A DNA stretch of 64,000 bases from Flavobacterium beibuense (GTDB lineage: Bacteria > Bacteroidota > Bacteroidia > Flavobacteriales > Flavobacteriaceae), in contig NZ_JUIW01000009.1 of NCBI RefSeq assembly GCF_004151245.1, positions 62,001 through 126,000 on the forward strand, in the 5' to 3' direction. The notes under the pieces were generated by a model that was not told where the DNA came from, searched no databases, and saw only the letters and a list, made by a program, of their open reading frames with translations. A program made the translations under genes and the position numbers. How positions within the stretch are numbered: the first letter of the stretch is position 1; the number at the start of each line of letters is the position of its first letter. Of the stretch, positions 52,117 through 60,068 are shown one piece after another.

Positions 52117-52788
52117 GTGAAAACTTTCGGGGTAATAGTATTGGTTGTGGTGATTTTTGCATTAAGCACCACTAAAGTTGATGATAAAAGACTTACAGAA
52201 GATTTTCATCAGGCTATAGTTATGAAAGATACCAGTGACTGGGCAGAAATAAAGATGGATACATTAGGTATGGTCAATAAAATGGCTTATGCCGATACTG
52301 CTAATTTTATGAATCAGAAAATATATCCCTGTGCCCGATGCTTTTTAAGGCTGGAGGTGGCAGAAGCTTTAGAAAAAGCTAATACACAGGCTAACGCTAA
52401 AAACCTTAAATTGGTTATTTTTGACTGCTACCGTCCTTACGGCTACCAGCAAAAGATGTATGAAATTGTAAACAATCCGAGATACGTTGCACCGCCGGGC
52501 AAAGGCTCTAACCATAACAGGGGAGCAGCAGTAGATTTGTCTCTGGCTGATGAAAACGGTAATTTGCTTGATATGGGTAATGAGTTTGATGATTTTTCAA
52601 GCCTTTCCCATTATATATCTGATAAGATATCAGAAAAAGCACAAAATAACCGAAAACTGCTTAGGGGTATAATGACCGAAGCAGGATTTATGCCTTATGA
52701 TAATGAATGGTGGCATTTTGATTACAGAAAGAAAAAATATGAGACTTCCGATTTTAGATGGGAGTGTAATGAACAAACACAACAATAA
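52117..52788 (+). CDS. D-alanyl-D-alanine dipeptidase (VanX/DdpX type, M15D)
   Basis: This protein of about 223 residues has an N-terminal hydrophobic export signal or anchor (residues 3-19) and the M15D zinc-peptidase motifs: SNHNRGAAVDLSLAD (SxHxxGxAxD) and the C-terminal EWWHFDYR (ExxWH). It hydrolyses D-Ala-D-Ala in the periplasm, recycling peptidoglycan. Glycopeptide resistance genes (vanA/H) are absent, so recycling is the likely role. I prefer GTG 52117 to the adjacent TTG 52114. Confidence 0.88.
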   Translation: MKTFGVIVLVVVIFALSTTKVDDKRLTEDFHQAIVMKDTSDWAEIKMDTLGMVNKMAYADTANFMNQKIYPCARCFLRLEVAEALEKANTQANAKNLKLVIFDCYRPYGYQQKMYEIVNNPRYVAPPGKGSNHNRGAAVDLSLADENGNLLDMGNEFDDFSSLSHYISDKISEKAQNNRKLLRGIMTEAGFMPYDNEWWHFDYRKKKYETSDFRWECNEQTQQ

Positions 52789-52793
52789 ATAAA

Positions 52794-53570
52794 ATGGAAC
52801 TTAAACTGCACAGGCCTATCTGTTTTTTTGATCTGGAAACTACAGGTACAGATATTACTAAAGACAGAATAGTTGAAATAGCGATACTTAAGGTATACCC
52901 TAACGGAAATAAGGAGAGCAAAACCTGGCTGGTTAATCCGGAAAGGCCTATTCCTCCGCAATCCACAGCTTTTCATGGTATTGATGATGAAAAAGTAGCA
53001 AATGAACCTACCTTTAAAGACCTTTCCCATCAGGTATATAATATGATTAAGGATTCTGATCTTGCGGGGTATAATTCCGACAGGTTTGATATACCGCTTT
53101 TGGCTGAAGAACTTTTAAGGGCAGGTGTTGACTTTGATATGAAAAACAGGGTAACTGTAGATGTGCAGACTATTTTCCATAAAAAAGAAGAGCGTACCCT
53201 TAGCGCTGCCTTTAAGTTTTATTGCGGGCAGATACTTGAAAACGCACATAGTGCAGCGGCAGATACCAATGCTACTTATGAGATATTAAAATCGCAACTT
53301 GACCGATATGAAGATCTTAAAAATGATGTTAAGGAGCTTTCGGAATTTACGACCCGTAAAAAAGCAGTAGATTTTGCAGGTTTTATAGTTCTTGATGATG
53401 ACGGGGAAGAGATATTTACTTTTGGTAAGCACAAAGGCGCAAAAGTGGAGAAAATACTGGAGCAGGAGCCGGGTTATTTCGGGTGGATTCAGAATGCCGA
53501 TTTTCCTTTATATACTAAAAAAGTGCTCACAGCTATTAAATTGAGAAAATTAAATAATAAATTAGTATAA
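52794..53570 (+). CDS. DnaQ-like 3'-5' exonuclease with ExoX-type C-terminus
   Basis: This 258-residue protein has a DEDD exonuclease domain: motif I FFDLETTGTD (Asp and Glu ligands), motif II GYNSDRFDIPLL and motif III AHSAAADTNAT. The C-terminal 60 residues (FTFGKHKGAKVEKILEQEPGYFGWI) form the small domain found after exonuclease X-like enzymes. It trims DNA or RNA 3' ends, perhaps in repair. It lies 5 nt after the dipeptidase gene. Confidence 0.88.
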   Translation: MELKLHRPICFFDLETTGTDITKDRIVEIAILKVYPNGNKESKTWLVNPERPIPPQSTAFHGIDDEKVANEPTFKDLSHQVYNMIKDSDLAGYNSDRFDIPLLAEELLRAGVDFDMKNRVTVDVQTIFHKKEERTLSAAFKFYCGQILENAHSAAADTNATYEILKSQLDRYEDLKNDVKELSEFTTRKKAVDFAGFIVLDDDGEEIFTFGKHKGAKVEKILEQEPGYFGWIQNADFPLYTKKVLTAIKLRKLNNKLV

Positions 53571-53598
53571 AATAATCCCCACAAGATAACGCATACGC

Positions 53599-54210
53599 AT
53601 GAAGATAATATGCATAGGCAGGAATTATGCCAGCCATATAGAGGAGCTTAAAAACGAAAGGCCCGATGAGCCTGTTATTTTCCTGAAGCCGGACACGGCA
53701 GTAGTGCAAAAACAGTTTCCTTTTATTATACCGGAGTTTAGTAACGATGTACATCATGAAGTGGAAGTGCTCGTTAAAATAAATAAGGTAGGTAAATATA
53801 TAGATGCTAAATTTGCTCATAAGTATTATGATGAAATAGGTTTAGGTATCGATTTTACCGCAAGAGACCTTCAGGCAAAGCTTAAGGAAAGAGGCCTGCC
53901 TTGGGAAAAAGCCAAAGCGTTTGACGGTTCGGCTGTAATTGGAGATTTTATTAAAAAATCAGAATTAGGATCGTTGGATACCATAAACTTTGAGCTTACC
54001 AAAAATGATGAGGTAGTACAAAAAGGCAATACCCAAAGCATGCTTTGGAAGATTGATGAGCTTGTTGCTTACGTTTCGCAATATTTTACATTAAGAACGG
54101 GGGATGTTATTTTTACCGGAACGCCGGAAGGTGTGGGTAAGGTTAATCCCGACGATGTACTGGAAGGTTCGATAGAAGGTAAAAAATTATTCAGGATACA
54201 GGTAAAATAA
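53599..54210 (+). CDS. Fumarylacetoacetate hydrolase family protein
   Basis: This 203-residue protein has the FAH fold with metal-binding residues in HHEVEVLVKI (E-x-E) and GIDFTARDLQ (acidic ligand), and the loop TPEGVGKV. The family covers hydrolases, isomerases and decarboxylases such as oxaloacetate decarboxylase or acylpyruvase. It is short, as in single-domain FAHD1-like forms. Its stop overlaps the ATG of the Hpt gene by one base. Confidence 0.88.
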   Translation: MKIICIGRNYASHIEELKNERPDEPVIFLKPDTAVVQKQFPFIIPEFSNDVHHEVEVLVKINKVGKYIDAKFAHKYYDEIGLGIDFTARDLQAKLKERGLPWEKAKAFDGSAVIGDFIKKSELGSLDTINFELTKNDEVVQKGNTQSMLWKIDELVAYVSQYFTLRTGDVIFTGTPEGVGKVNPDDVLEGSIEGKKLFRIQVK

Positions 54211-54554
54211 TGGCTTTACACTATAATTTATCCAAAGTATATGCGATTTCCGATAACGATGTGGATTTTGCGAGGCAGATAATGGTACTTTTTACAGAAG
54301 AGGTTCCGCCGGAAATTAAAAACATAAGGCAGGGACTAAAGGAAAAGGATTATGAAAGGGTATACCATGCTGCACATAAAATAAAGCCTACGCTTGATAT
54401 GCTGGGTATGGACCTTGCTTATGAAGATGTTTTGTCTATAGAGACATGGAGCAGGAGCGAGGGTAAGAAAAAGGAAATAAAAGAGGTGTATAAGAGTCTT
54501 AAGGAGAGGATAGACCATGCGCTAAAAGAAATAAAAAAAGATTACGGCCTTTAA
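54210..54554 (+). CDS. Stand-alone Hpt phosphotransfer protein
   Basis: This 114-residue four-helix protein has the Hpt signature [17 protein letters not shown] with phosphoacceptor His56. It lacks any receiver or kinase domain. Hpt proteins relay phosphate between hybrid kinases and response regulators. It has no kinase next to it and is wedged between a metabolic gene and cinA with a one-base overlap upstream, so its partners lie elsewhere. The NtrC-type regulator at 12091 could be one, but this is speculative. Confidence 0.8.
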   Translation: MALHYNLSKVYAISDNDVDFARQIMVLFTEEVPPEIKNIRQGLKEKDYERVYHAAHKIKPTLDMLGMDLAYEDVLSIETWSRSEGKKKEIKEVYKSLKERIDHALKEIKKDYGL

Positions 54555-54559
54555 GAATT

Positions 54560-55807
54560 ATGAAAGCAGCAGTTGTTACCATTGGGGATGAGATCCTGAT
54601 AGGGCAGATTGTGGATACCAATTCTGCTTTTATCGCAAAGTCTTTAGATAAAATAGGTATAGGGGTGGTTGAAATGCTATCCATTAGCGACAGTCGTGAG
54701 CATATACTGGAAACGCTGGAAACGCTTCAAAACAAGGTAGACTTGGTAATTATGACGGGAGGGCTTGGTCCTACTAAGGATGATATAACAAAAAAGACCC
54801 TTGCAGAGTATTTTAATGATGACCTTGTGACTGATGAAGCGGTTCTTATACATGTTGAAGAACTGATACAGAAGGTTATGAACCGTCCGGCTTCGCAGAT
54901 GAATAAAGACCAGGCACTTGTGCCCTCAAGAGGTACTGTGCTGTTTAACAGGGTAGGGACTGCTCCGGGTATATGGATGGAAAACGAAAATACCGTTTTT
55001 GTATCCCTGCCGGGTGTTCCTTATGAAATGAAATACCTAATGGAGAATGAGGTTGTGCTTAGGCTTATTTCCAAGTTTAAAAGACCGTATATTCTTCATA
55101 AAACCATAAATACCTACGGACAGGGAGAAAGCCTTATTGCCGAGCGTATTGAAGACTGGGAAAACAACCTGCCGGAATTTATTAAACTTGCCTATCTACC
55201 AAGTCCGGGTAAGGTAAGACTCCGCCTTTCTGCAAGAGGTATTAACGAAGAATTTTTACAGGAAAGCATTAAGGAAGAATCCGAAAAACTAAAAGCTATA
55301 ATAGGCGATATTATAGTGGGTTATGAAGAGGAAGAATCACTGGAAGTTATTTTAGCGAAGCTTTTAACAGAACATCGAGTTACTATAGCAGCTGCTGAAA
55401 GCTGTACGGGAGGGAGGATAGCACAAATGCTAACTTCTATGCCGGGTTCGTCGGCTTATTTTAAAGGAAGTGCAGTAGCTTATGCTACCGAAGCAAAAGT
55501 TAATATACTCAAGATAGACCAACAGCTTATAGATATATTTAGTGTGGTAAGCCCTAAAGTGGCCGAAGCGATGGCACTGCAGGCAAAGAAGATTTTTGGG
55601 ACAGATTATGCTGTGGCAACCACCGGAAATGCGGGTCCCACAAAGGGAGATTCCGATGCCGAAGTGGGTACCGTTTTTATAGGTATAGCTACTCCAAAAG
55701 GGGTTTACAGTGAGAAGTTTGACTTTGGTCAGCCCCGTGAAAAGGTTATAGAAAGGGCGGCAAATAAAGCTTTGGAAAAAATTTATCAGGAAATTTTAAA
55801 AAACTGA
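54560..55807 (+). CDS. cinA: CinA family nicotinamide-nucleotide amidase
   Basis: This 415-residue protein has an N-terminal MoCF-like domain (about 1-170; [21 protein letters not shown]) and a C-terminal CinA domain (about 255-415; [30 protein letters not shown] and [10 protein letters not shown]). The C-terminal domain deamidates NMN and the N-terminal domain often acts as an ADP-ribose pyrophosphatase. It recycles pyridine nucleotides. It starts 5 nt after the Hpt gene. Confidence 0.92.
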   Translation: MKAAVVTIGDEILIGQIVDTNSAFIAKSLDKIGIGVVEMLSISDSREHILETLETLQNKVDLVIMTGGLGPTKDDITKKTLAEYFNDDLVTDEAVLIHVEELIQKVMNRPASQMNKDQALVPSRGTVLFNRVGTAPGIWMENENTVFVSLPGVPYEMKYLMENEVVLRLISKFKRPYILHKTINTYGQGESLIAERIEDWENNLPEFIKLAYLPSPGKVRLRLSARGINEEFLQESIKEESEKLKAIIGDIIVGYEEEESLEVILAKLLTEHRVTIAAAESCTGGRIAQMLTSMPGSSAYFKGSAVAYATEAKVNILKIDQQLIDIFSVVSPKVAEAMALQAKKIFGTDYAVATTGNAGPTKGDSDAEVGTVFIGIATPKGVYSEKFDFGQPREKVIERAANKALEKIYQEILKN

Positions 55808-55886
55808 TTGATTATGTTTGTGTAATAGTTTTATTTTTTGTTACTTTGCACCCTGATTTTGAATAACGATATAAAAGCGATAAATA

Positions 55887-56123
55887 ATGTCAAGAGTTTG
55901 TGCCCTTACTGGTAAAAAAGCGATGGTTGGAAATAACGTTTCCCACGCAATGAACAAGACTAAGAGAAAGTTTAGTGTAAACTTAGTGAAGAAGCGTTTT
56001 TATCTTCCTGAAGAGGACAGATGGATTACTCTTAGGGTAGCTGCTTCTACTATCAAGACAATTAATAAAAATGGTTTAGCTGCTGTTTTAAAAGACGCTA
56101 AAGCTAAAGGATTCATTAAATAA
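55887..56123 (+). CDS. rpmB: 50S ribosomal protein L28
   Basis: This 78-residue protein matches L28: [29 protein letters not shown] and [18 protein letters not shown]. It is followed at once by rpmG and the DUF4295 gene, the normal order in Bacteroidota. It is part of the large ribosomal subunit. Confidence 0.95.
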   Translation: MSRVCALTGKKAMVGNNVSHAMNKTKRKFSVNLVKKRFYLPEEDRWITLRVAASTIKTINKNGLAAVLKDAKAKGFIK

Positions 56124-56153
56124 TAATCCGTACCTAAATAAATATATAGCAAG

Positions 56154-56336
56154 ATGGCAAAGAAAGGTAACAGAATCCAGGTAATTTTAGAGTGTACTGA
56201 GCACAAAGCTTCTGGCGTACCAGGAACTTCAAGATACATCACTACTAAAAATAAGAAAAACACTCCGGACAGGTTAGAGATCAAAAAATTCAACCCTATC
56301 CTTAAGAGAGTAACTGTTCATAAAGAAATAAAATAA
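56154..56336 (+). CDS. rpmG: 50S ribosomal protein L33
   Basis: This 60-residue protein has the L33 pattern ([36 protein letters not shown]). Only one Cys remains, so it is the zinc-free (C-minus) form. It starts 30 nt after rpmB. Confidence 0.94.
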   Translation: MAKKGNRIQVILECTEHKASGVPGTSRYITTKNKKNTPDRLEIKKFNPILKRVTVHKEIK

Positions 56337-56345
56337 TATTACGTC

Positions 56346-56498
56346 ATGGCAAAGAAAACCGTAGCATCGTTACAGACAGCTTCTAAAAGGCTAACTAAAG
56401 CTATCAAAATGGTAAAGTCTCCTAAAACAGGTGCTTATACTTTTGTTGAGAGCGTAATGGCTCCAGAATTAGTGGATGATTTTCTTAAGAAGAAATAA
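56346..56498 (+). CDS. DUF4295 family protein, 50 aa
   Basis: This 50-residue basic protein (MAKKTVASLQTASKRLTKAI, ending DDFLKKK) matches DUF4295, a small protein that in Bacteroidota always travels with rpmB and rpmG. It starts 9 nt after rpmG. It may associate with ribosomes; that is an inference from context and its basic charge. Confidence 0.88.
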   Translation: MAKKTVASLQTASKRLTKAIKMVKSPKTGAYTFVESVMAPELVDDFLKKK

Positions 56499-56518
56499 TA
56501 AGTCCTAAACATATATAG

Positions 56519-56552
56519 AAAAGCTACTTTCAGTAACGGGAGTAGCTTTTTT
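56519..56552 (+). terminator. Terminator after the rpmB-rpmG-DUF4295 cluster
   Basis: A 10-bp perfect stem (AAAAGCTACT / AGTAGCTTTT), a 12-nt loop and a T-tract end the ribosomal protein unit just before ftsY. Confidence 0.75.
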
Positions 56553-56595
56553 ATTTTCTATATTTACCAAAGGAAAAACGAGACTAAAAAAGCAT

Positions 56596-57549
56596 ATGAA
56601 CTTCTTTAAAAAAATATTTTCTTCTGAAAAGAAGGAAACTTTAGATAAAGGTCTTGAGAAAACTAAAACTTCTTTTTTCTCTAAGTTATCTAAAGCTGTA
56701 GCAGGTAAATCTAAAGTAGATGATGAGGTACTTGATAATCTTGAAGAGATACTTGTATCATCTGACGTAGGTGTAAATACTACCCTTAAAATTATTGAGC
56801 GTATAGAAGAGCGAGTATCTAAAGACAAATACTTAGGTACTGATGAACTTAATGCAATATTAAGAGAAGAGATTGCAGGCCTGCTTTCGGAGACTAATAC
56901 AGGAGAGGCTACAGATTTTGAAGTTCCGGCAGATAAAAAGCCGTATGTATTAATGGTGGTAGGTGTAAATGGAGTGGGTAAAACCACAACCATTGGTAAG
57001 CTTGCCTACCAGTTTAAAAAAGCGGGACATAATGTTGTGCTTGGTGCAGCCGATACTTTCAGAGCTGCCGCTATAGATCAGCTGCAGGTTTGGGCCGACA
57101 GGGTGAATGTACCAATCGTAAAACAGCAAATGGGTAGCGACCCGGCTTCTGTTGCTTTTGATACGTTACAGTCGGCGGTTAAGCAAAATGCGGATGTTGT
57201 TATTATAGATACAGCCGGAAGGCTTCATAATAAAGTAAACCTGATGAACGAGCTTACCAAAGTAAAAAGGGTAATGCAAAAGGTAGTGGGCGATGCACCT
57301 CATGATGTGTTGCTTGTGCTTGATGGTTCTACAGGTCAAAATGCTTTTGAACAGGCTAAACAGTTTACTGCTGCAACAGAGGTAACCTCACTTGCCGTTA
57401 CCAAACTAGACGGAACGGCAAAAGGAGGTGTGGTAATTGGTATTTCAGACCAGTTCCAGATACCGGTTAAGTACATTGGTGTGGGTGAAGGAATTGAGGA
57501 CTTACAGGTATTTAACAAGTATGAGTTTGTAGACTCTTTCTTTAAATAG
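56596..57549 (+). CDS. ftsY: Signal recognition particle receptor FtsY
   Basis: This 317-residue SRP receptor has a short N-terminal acidic/basic A-region, an N-domain (about 30-100) and the SRP GTPase core: G1 GVNGVGKTTTIGK, G2 DTFRAAA, G3 DTAGRLHNK and G4 TKLDGTAKGG. It docks the ribosome-nascent chain complex at SecYEG. It follows the L28/L33/DUF4295 genes, as in other Bacteroidota. Confidence 0.96.
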   Translation: MNFFKKIFSSEKKETLDKGLEKTKTSFFSKLSKAVAGKSKVDDEVLDNLEEILVSSDVGVNTTLKIIERIEERVSKDKYLGTDELNAILREEIAGLLSETNTGEATDFEVPADKKPYVLMVVGVNGVGKTTTIGKLAYQFKKAGHNVVLGAADTFRAAAIDQLQVWADRVNVPIVKQQMGSDPASVAFDTLQSAVKQNADVVIIDTAGRLHNKVNLMNELTKVKRVMQKVVGDAPHDVLLVLDGSTGQNAFEQAKQFTAATEVTSLAVTKLDGTAKGGVVIGISDQFQIPVKYIGVGEGIEDLQVFNKYEFVDSFFK

Positions 57550-57560
57550 ATTAGAACTCA

Positions 57561-57601
57561 AATAAAAGAAAATCTGCTCATTGAGCGGATTTTCTTTTAT
57601 T
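57561..57601. terminator. Bidirectional terminator between ftsY and the serine hydrolase
   Basis: A near-perfect 41-nt palindrome (AAAAGAAAATCTGCTC against GAGCGGATTTTCTTTT, one G-U pair) with flanking A and T runs. The stop codon of the convergent serine hydrolase lies inside its right arm. Confidence 0.8.
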
Positions 57602-58679
57602 CTATAACAGCATTTATCTTTTGCCATAGGTTATTATCAAATCCGGAAAGCGCAAAGTTTTCGCCATCGGCAGCATTACCCATTCTTATTATCACCATCT
57701 TTTTTGATGGTATTACATAAATCTTCTGGTCATTTTTGCCTAATGCCATATACATATCGTTAGGGCCGGAAGGGATAATACTACCGTTAAACTCAAACTG
57801 TGTTTGCGGCAGGTGGTAGCTCTGTTTACCGTTAAGCCACCATAAGTAGCCATAGCCTTTATTGATATCCTGAGAGGTGTATATAGCCTCGTTAAAATAG
57901 GTTGTGTTTATTATTTGGGTCTCTTTCCACTCACCATTATTTAAAGCTAAGAGACCAAAGCGAGCCATACTTCGTGTAGTACTCCAGTAAACACTTAGGT
58001 CATCGCCACTATCTATCCATGCGCCGGTCATTCCTATAGGGTCCCTTAGTTTAGAATTGAAATAACCGCTCCAGGTTTGGTTCGTAGCCTGTGCCACAAC
58101 ATCCTGTAGTTTAACATAAACATTATGGTAGGCCCATCGGGTGCCGGCATCGGCAACATATTGCAGATTTTCGGGAGAAACATCATCTCCCAAAGAATCA
58201 TCAAGACCGGAACTCATGGTAAGCAGGTGCTTACAGGTTATAAGGTTCTCTTTATCCAAATTAGCGCTTGTCCAGCCTGTTCCTAAATAGTCAGATACTT
58301 TGTTGTTTATGTCGATGAAATTTTCCTGCTGGGCAATTCCTGTTATTGTAGAAGTAAGGGTTTTTCCGGCACTTGCCCAATACCAGGGGGTAGTGGCTGA
58401 ATGCCCGTCAAAATAGTTTTCCATTACAATCTTACCATTTACAAGTATCATAAACGATTTACTGTGTTTTTCTTCAAGGTATTGTAATAGCGCAGGTACT
58501 GCACTTTCATTCCAGCCTAATGAAGCCGGACTGGTAGTTTCCCAAACATCAGTATTGTTGTCAGGGAAATACATGCTTTCTTCAGGAGTAGGATTTGTAT
58601 CCTGATTGTTGCTGTCATCTGATGAACTACAGCTAAAAAACAGTATACCTGTAAGTAGTAAAGGAAATAATTTTCTCAT
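57597..58679 (-). CDS. Serine hydrolase lipoprotein (class C beta-lactamase-like)
   Basis: This 360-residue protein has a lipobox (LFFSC, Cys17) and a beta-lactamase/transpeptidase domain. The catalytic SxxK is SAGK (ASAGKTLTSTITG, near residue 112) and the YxN motif is YHN (near 183); a later block is NGSIIPSGPNDMYMALG. It may hydrolyse peptides or esters in the periplasm; true beta-lactam activity cannot be told. A Ser-rich, Asp/Asn linker follows the lipobox. Confidence 0.85.
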   Translation of the reverse strand: MRKLFPLLLTGILFFSCSSSDDSNNQDTNPTPEESMYFPDNNTDVWETTSPASLGWNESAVPALLQYLEEKHSKSFMILVNGKIVMENYFDGHSATTPWYWASAGKTLTSTITGIAQQENFIDINNKVSDYLGTGWTSANLDKENLITCKHLLTMSSGLDDSLGDDVSPENLQYVADAGTRWAYHNVYVKLQDVVAQATNQTWSGYFNSKLRDPIGMTGAWIDSGDDLSVYWSTTRSMARFGLLALNNGEWKETQIINTTYFNEAIYTSQDINKGYGYLWWLNGKQSYHLPQTQFEFNGSIIPSGPNDMYMALGKNDQKIYVIPSKKMVIIRMGNAADGENFALSGFDNNLWQKINAVIE

Positions 58680-58746
58680 ATAATTTTTTTGTTAGCTGAT
58701 GCTAAAGATATTAAATACTTGTTTTCGTTAAACTACCGTTATAACA

Positions 58747-58776
58747 TTTGATGACACTTTTAAATGATTAAATTTG
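58747..58776 (+). promoter_or_regulatory. Promoter of the 58801 lipoprotein gene
   Basis: TTTG (58747-58750), 18 nt and TAAATTTG (58769-58776) form a -33/-7 pair 24 nt before the ATG. Confidence 0.6.
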
Positions 58777-58800
58777 TGCTAACCAAAACAAAAAGATATC

Positions 58801-59220
58801 ATGAAAAAACTGTGCCTTTTTTTGCTAATGGCATTAGCAACTGTTTCCTGTTCTCAAAAAATTGAAGAGGCTGATCTGTATAAACTTAACGGATACTGGG
58901 AAATTAAGGAGGTTATAATGCCTGATGGAGGAGAAAAAGAGTATACAGTTAATCCTACGATAGATTTTTTTGAGCTGAAAGGAAAAGAAGGTTTCCGTCA
59001 AAAGGTAATGCCTCAGGTAGACGGTACATACAGAACCAATGAGCTGACAGAAAAGATTGCAGTAAGCGAAGAAGACGGTAAGACATACATTAACTATACT
59101 ACCGATCATGCTAAATGGAAAGAGCAGATAATTGAGCTTGATGATGAGAACCTTGTTTTGAAAAATGAACAGGATATTGAATACCATTACCACAAACCCG
59201 AACCCTTTACTATAAAATAA
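58801..59220 (+). CDS. Lipoprotein, lipocalin-like, 139 aa
   Basis: This 139-residue protein has a lipobox (ATVSC, Cys17). The rest is strand-rich (NGYWEIKEVIMPDGGEKEY, DGTYRTNELTEKIAVSEEDGKTYINYT), consistent with a small lipocalin-like barrel for binding ligands. I do not recognise a named family. Its stop overlaps the next gene's ATG by one base (TAATG). Confidence 0.7.
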   Translation: MKKLCLFLLMALATVSCSQKIEEADLYKLNGYWEIKEVIMPDGGEKEYTVNPTIDFFELKGKEGFRQKVMPQVDGTYRTNELTEKIAVSEEDGKTYINYTTDHAKWKEQIIELDDENLVLKNEQDIEYHYHKPEPFTIK

Positions 59221-59516
59221 TGGCAAAACGACTAAACGACCACAGTTCACTTGGTGATGTGCTTAAAGAAATTATCCAGAAGAATAACCTTCAAAAAGGT
59301 ATGGATAAGATTGATGTACGTGATGCATGGAAAAACCTTATGGGTAACGGGGTAAATAATTACACCAGTGAAATTATGCTAAAAGGTACTACGCTTTATG
59401 TGGCGTTGACTTCGGCAGTTTTGCGTGAAGAACTTAGTTTTGGGAAGGAAAAGATAGTGAAGATGATTAATGAGGAACTGGGAAGGGAAGTTGTAAAGGA
59501 AGTTGTTTTAAGATAA
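59220..59516 (+). CDS. DUF721 (DciA-like) protein
   Basis: This 98-residue protein matches DUF721 (KRLNDHSSLGDVLKEIIQKNNLQKGMDKIDVRDAWKNLMG and VALTSAVLREELSFGKEKIVKMINEEL). Bacterial members such as DciA help load the DnaB helicase; the Bacteroidota forms are short. It is basic and cytoplasmic. It overlaps the lipoprotein gene by one base. Confidence 0.8.
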   Translation: MAKRLNDHSSLGDVLKEIIQKNNLQKGMDKIDVRDAWKNLMGNGVNNYTSEIMLKGTTLYVALTSAVLREELSFGKEKIVKMINEELGREVVKEVVLR

Positions 59517-59520
59517 AAGA

Positions 59521-59545
59521 AAAAGCCGCTCATTGAGCGGCTTTT
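59521..59545. terminator. Bidirectional terminator between DUF721 and ndk
   Basis: AAAAGCCGCTCATTGAGCGGCTTTT: a perfect 12-bp palindromic stem with a minimal ATT(G) loop and A/T tracts on both sides. Confidence 0.85.
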
Positions 59546-59569
59546 ATATTTCAGTTCGTGATTATATTC

Positions 59570-59989
59570 TTAGAACTGCTCTCTTCCTGCAAAGTGGAAG
59601 TTGCTCTCGATAGCAGCGTTCTCATCGCTGTCTGAACCGTGAACCGCATTTTCACCTACAGATGTAGCATATTTTTTACGGATTGTACCTTCAGCAGCAT
59701 CAGCAGGGTTAGTAGCACCAATTAAAGCTCTGAAATCTTCAACAGCATTTTCTTTCTCAAGGATAGCAGCTACGATAGGTCCTCTTGTCATGAACTCAAC
59801 AAGTTCACCAAAGAAAGGTCTTTCTTTGTGTACTGCATAAAATGCCTGAGCATCAGCTAAAGTAAGTTGAGTTAATTTTAGAGAAACGATTCTGAAACCT
59901 GCTTCAGTTATCATAGATAAAATACCACCGATGTGTCCTTTTTCAACAGCATCCGGCTTAATCATTGTAAATGTCCTGTTTGTTGCCAT
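59570..59989 (-). CDS. ndk: Nucleoside diphosphate kinase
   Basis: This 139-residue protein is a full-length Ndk: [20 protein letters not shown] at the start, and the active-site His in [12 protein letters not shown] near residue 115. It swaps gamma-phosphates among nucleotides. It has a good -7 box (TACTTTTG, 60016-60009) and forms its own unit, with a shared terminator at the 3' end. Confidence 0.95.
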   Translation of the reverse strand: MATNRTFTMIKPDAVEKGHIGGILSMITEAGFRIVSLKLTQLTLADAQAFYAVHKERPFFGELVEFMTRGPIVAAILEKENAVEDFRALIGATNPADAAEGTIRKKYATSVGENAVHGSDSDENAAIESNFHFAGREQF

Positions 59990-60008
59990 AGTCTTTTTAA
60001 ATTTGCTG

Positions 60009-60016
60009 CAAAAGTA
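60009..60016 (-). promoter_or_regulatory. Putative ndk -7 box
   Basis: TACTTTTG on the minus strand matches TAnnTTTG and lies 20 nt before the ndk ATG. Confidence 0.5.
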
Positions 60017-60068
60017 GTGGTTTTTACATTAATAAGTTTAATAAATTATTAATGTTTTTTATTCTTTT

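Noticed and set aside
52117..52788. The VanX-like gene as a glycopeptide resistance cluster
   Set aside because: No vanH, vanA or regulator genes flank it. Peptidoglycan recycling is simpler.
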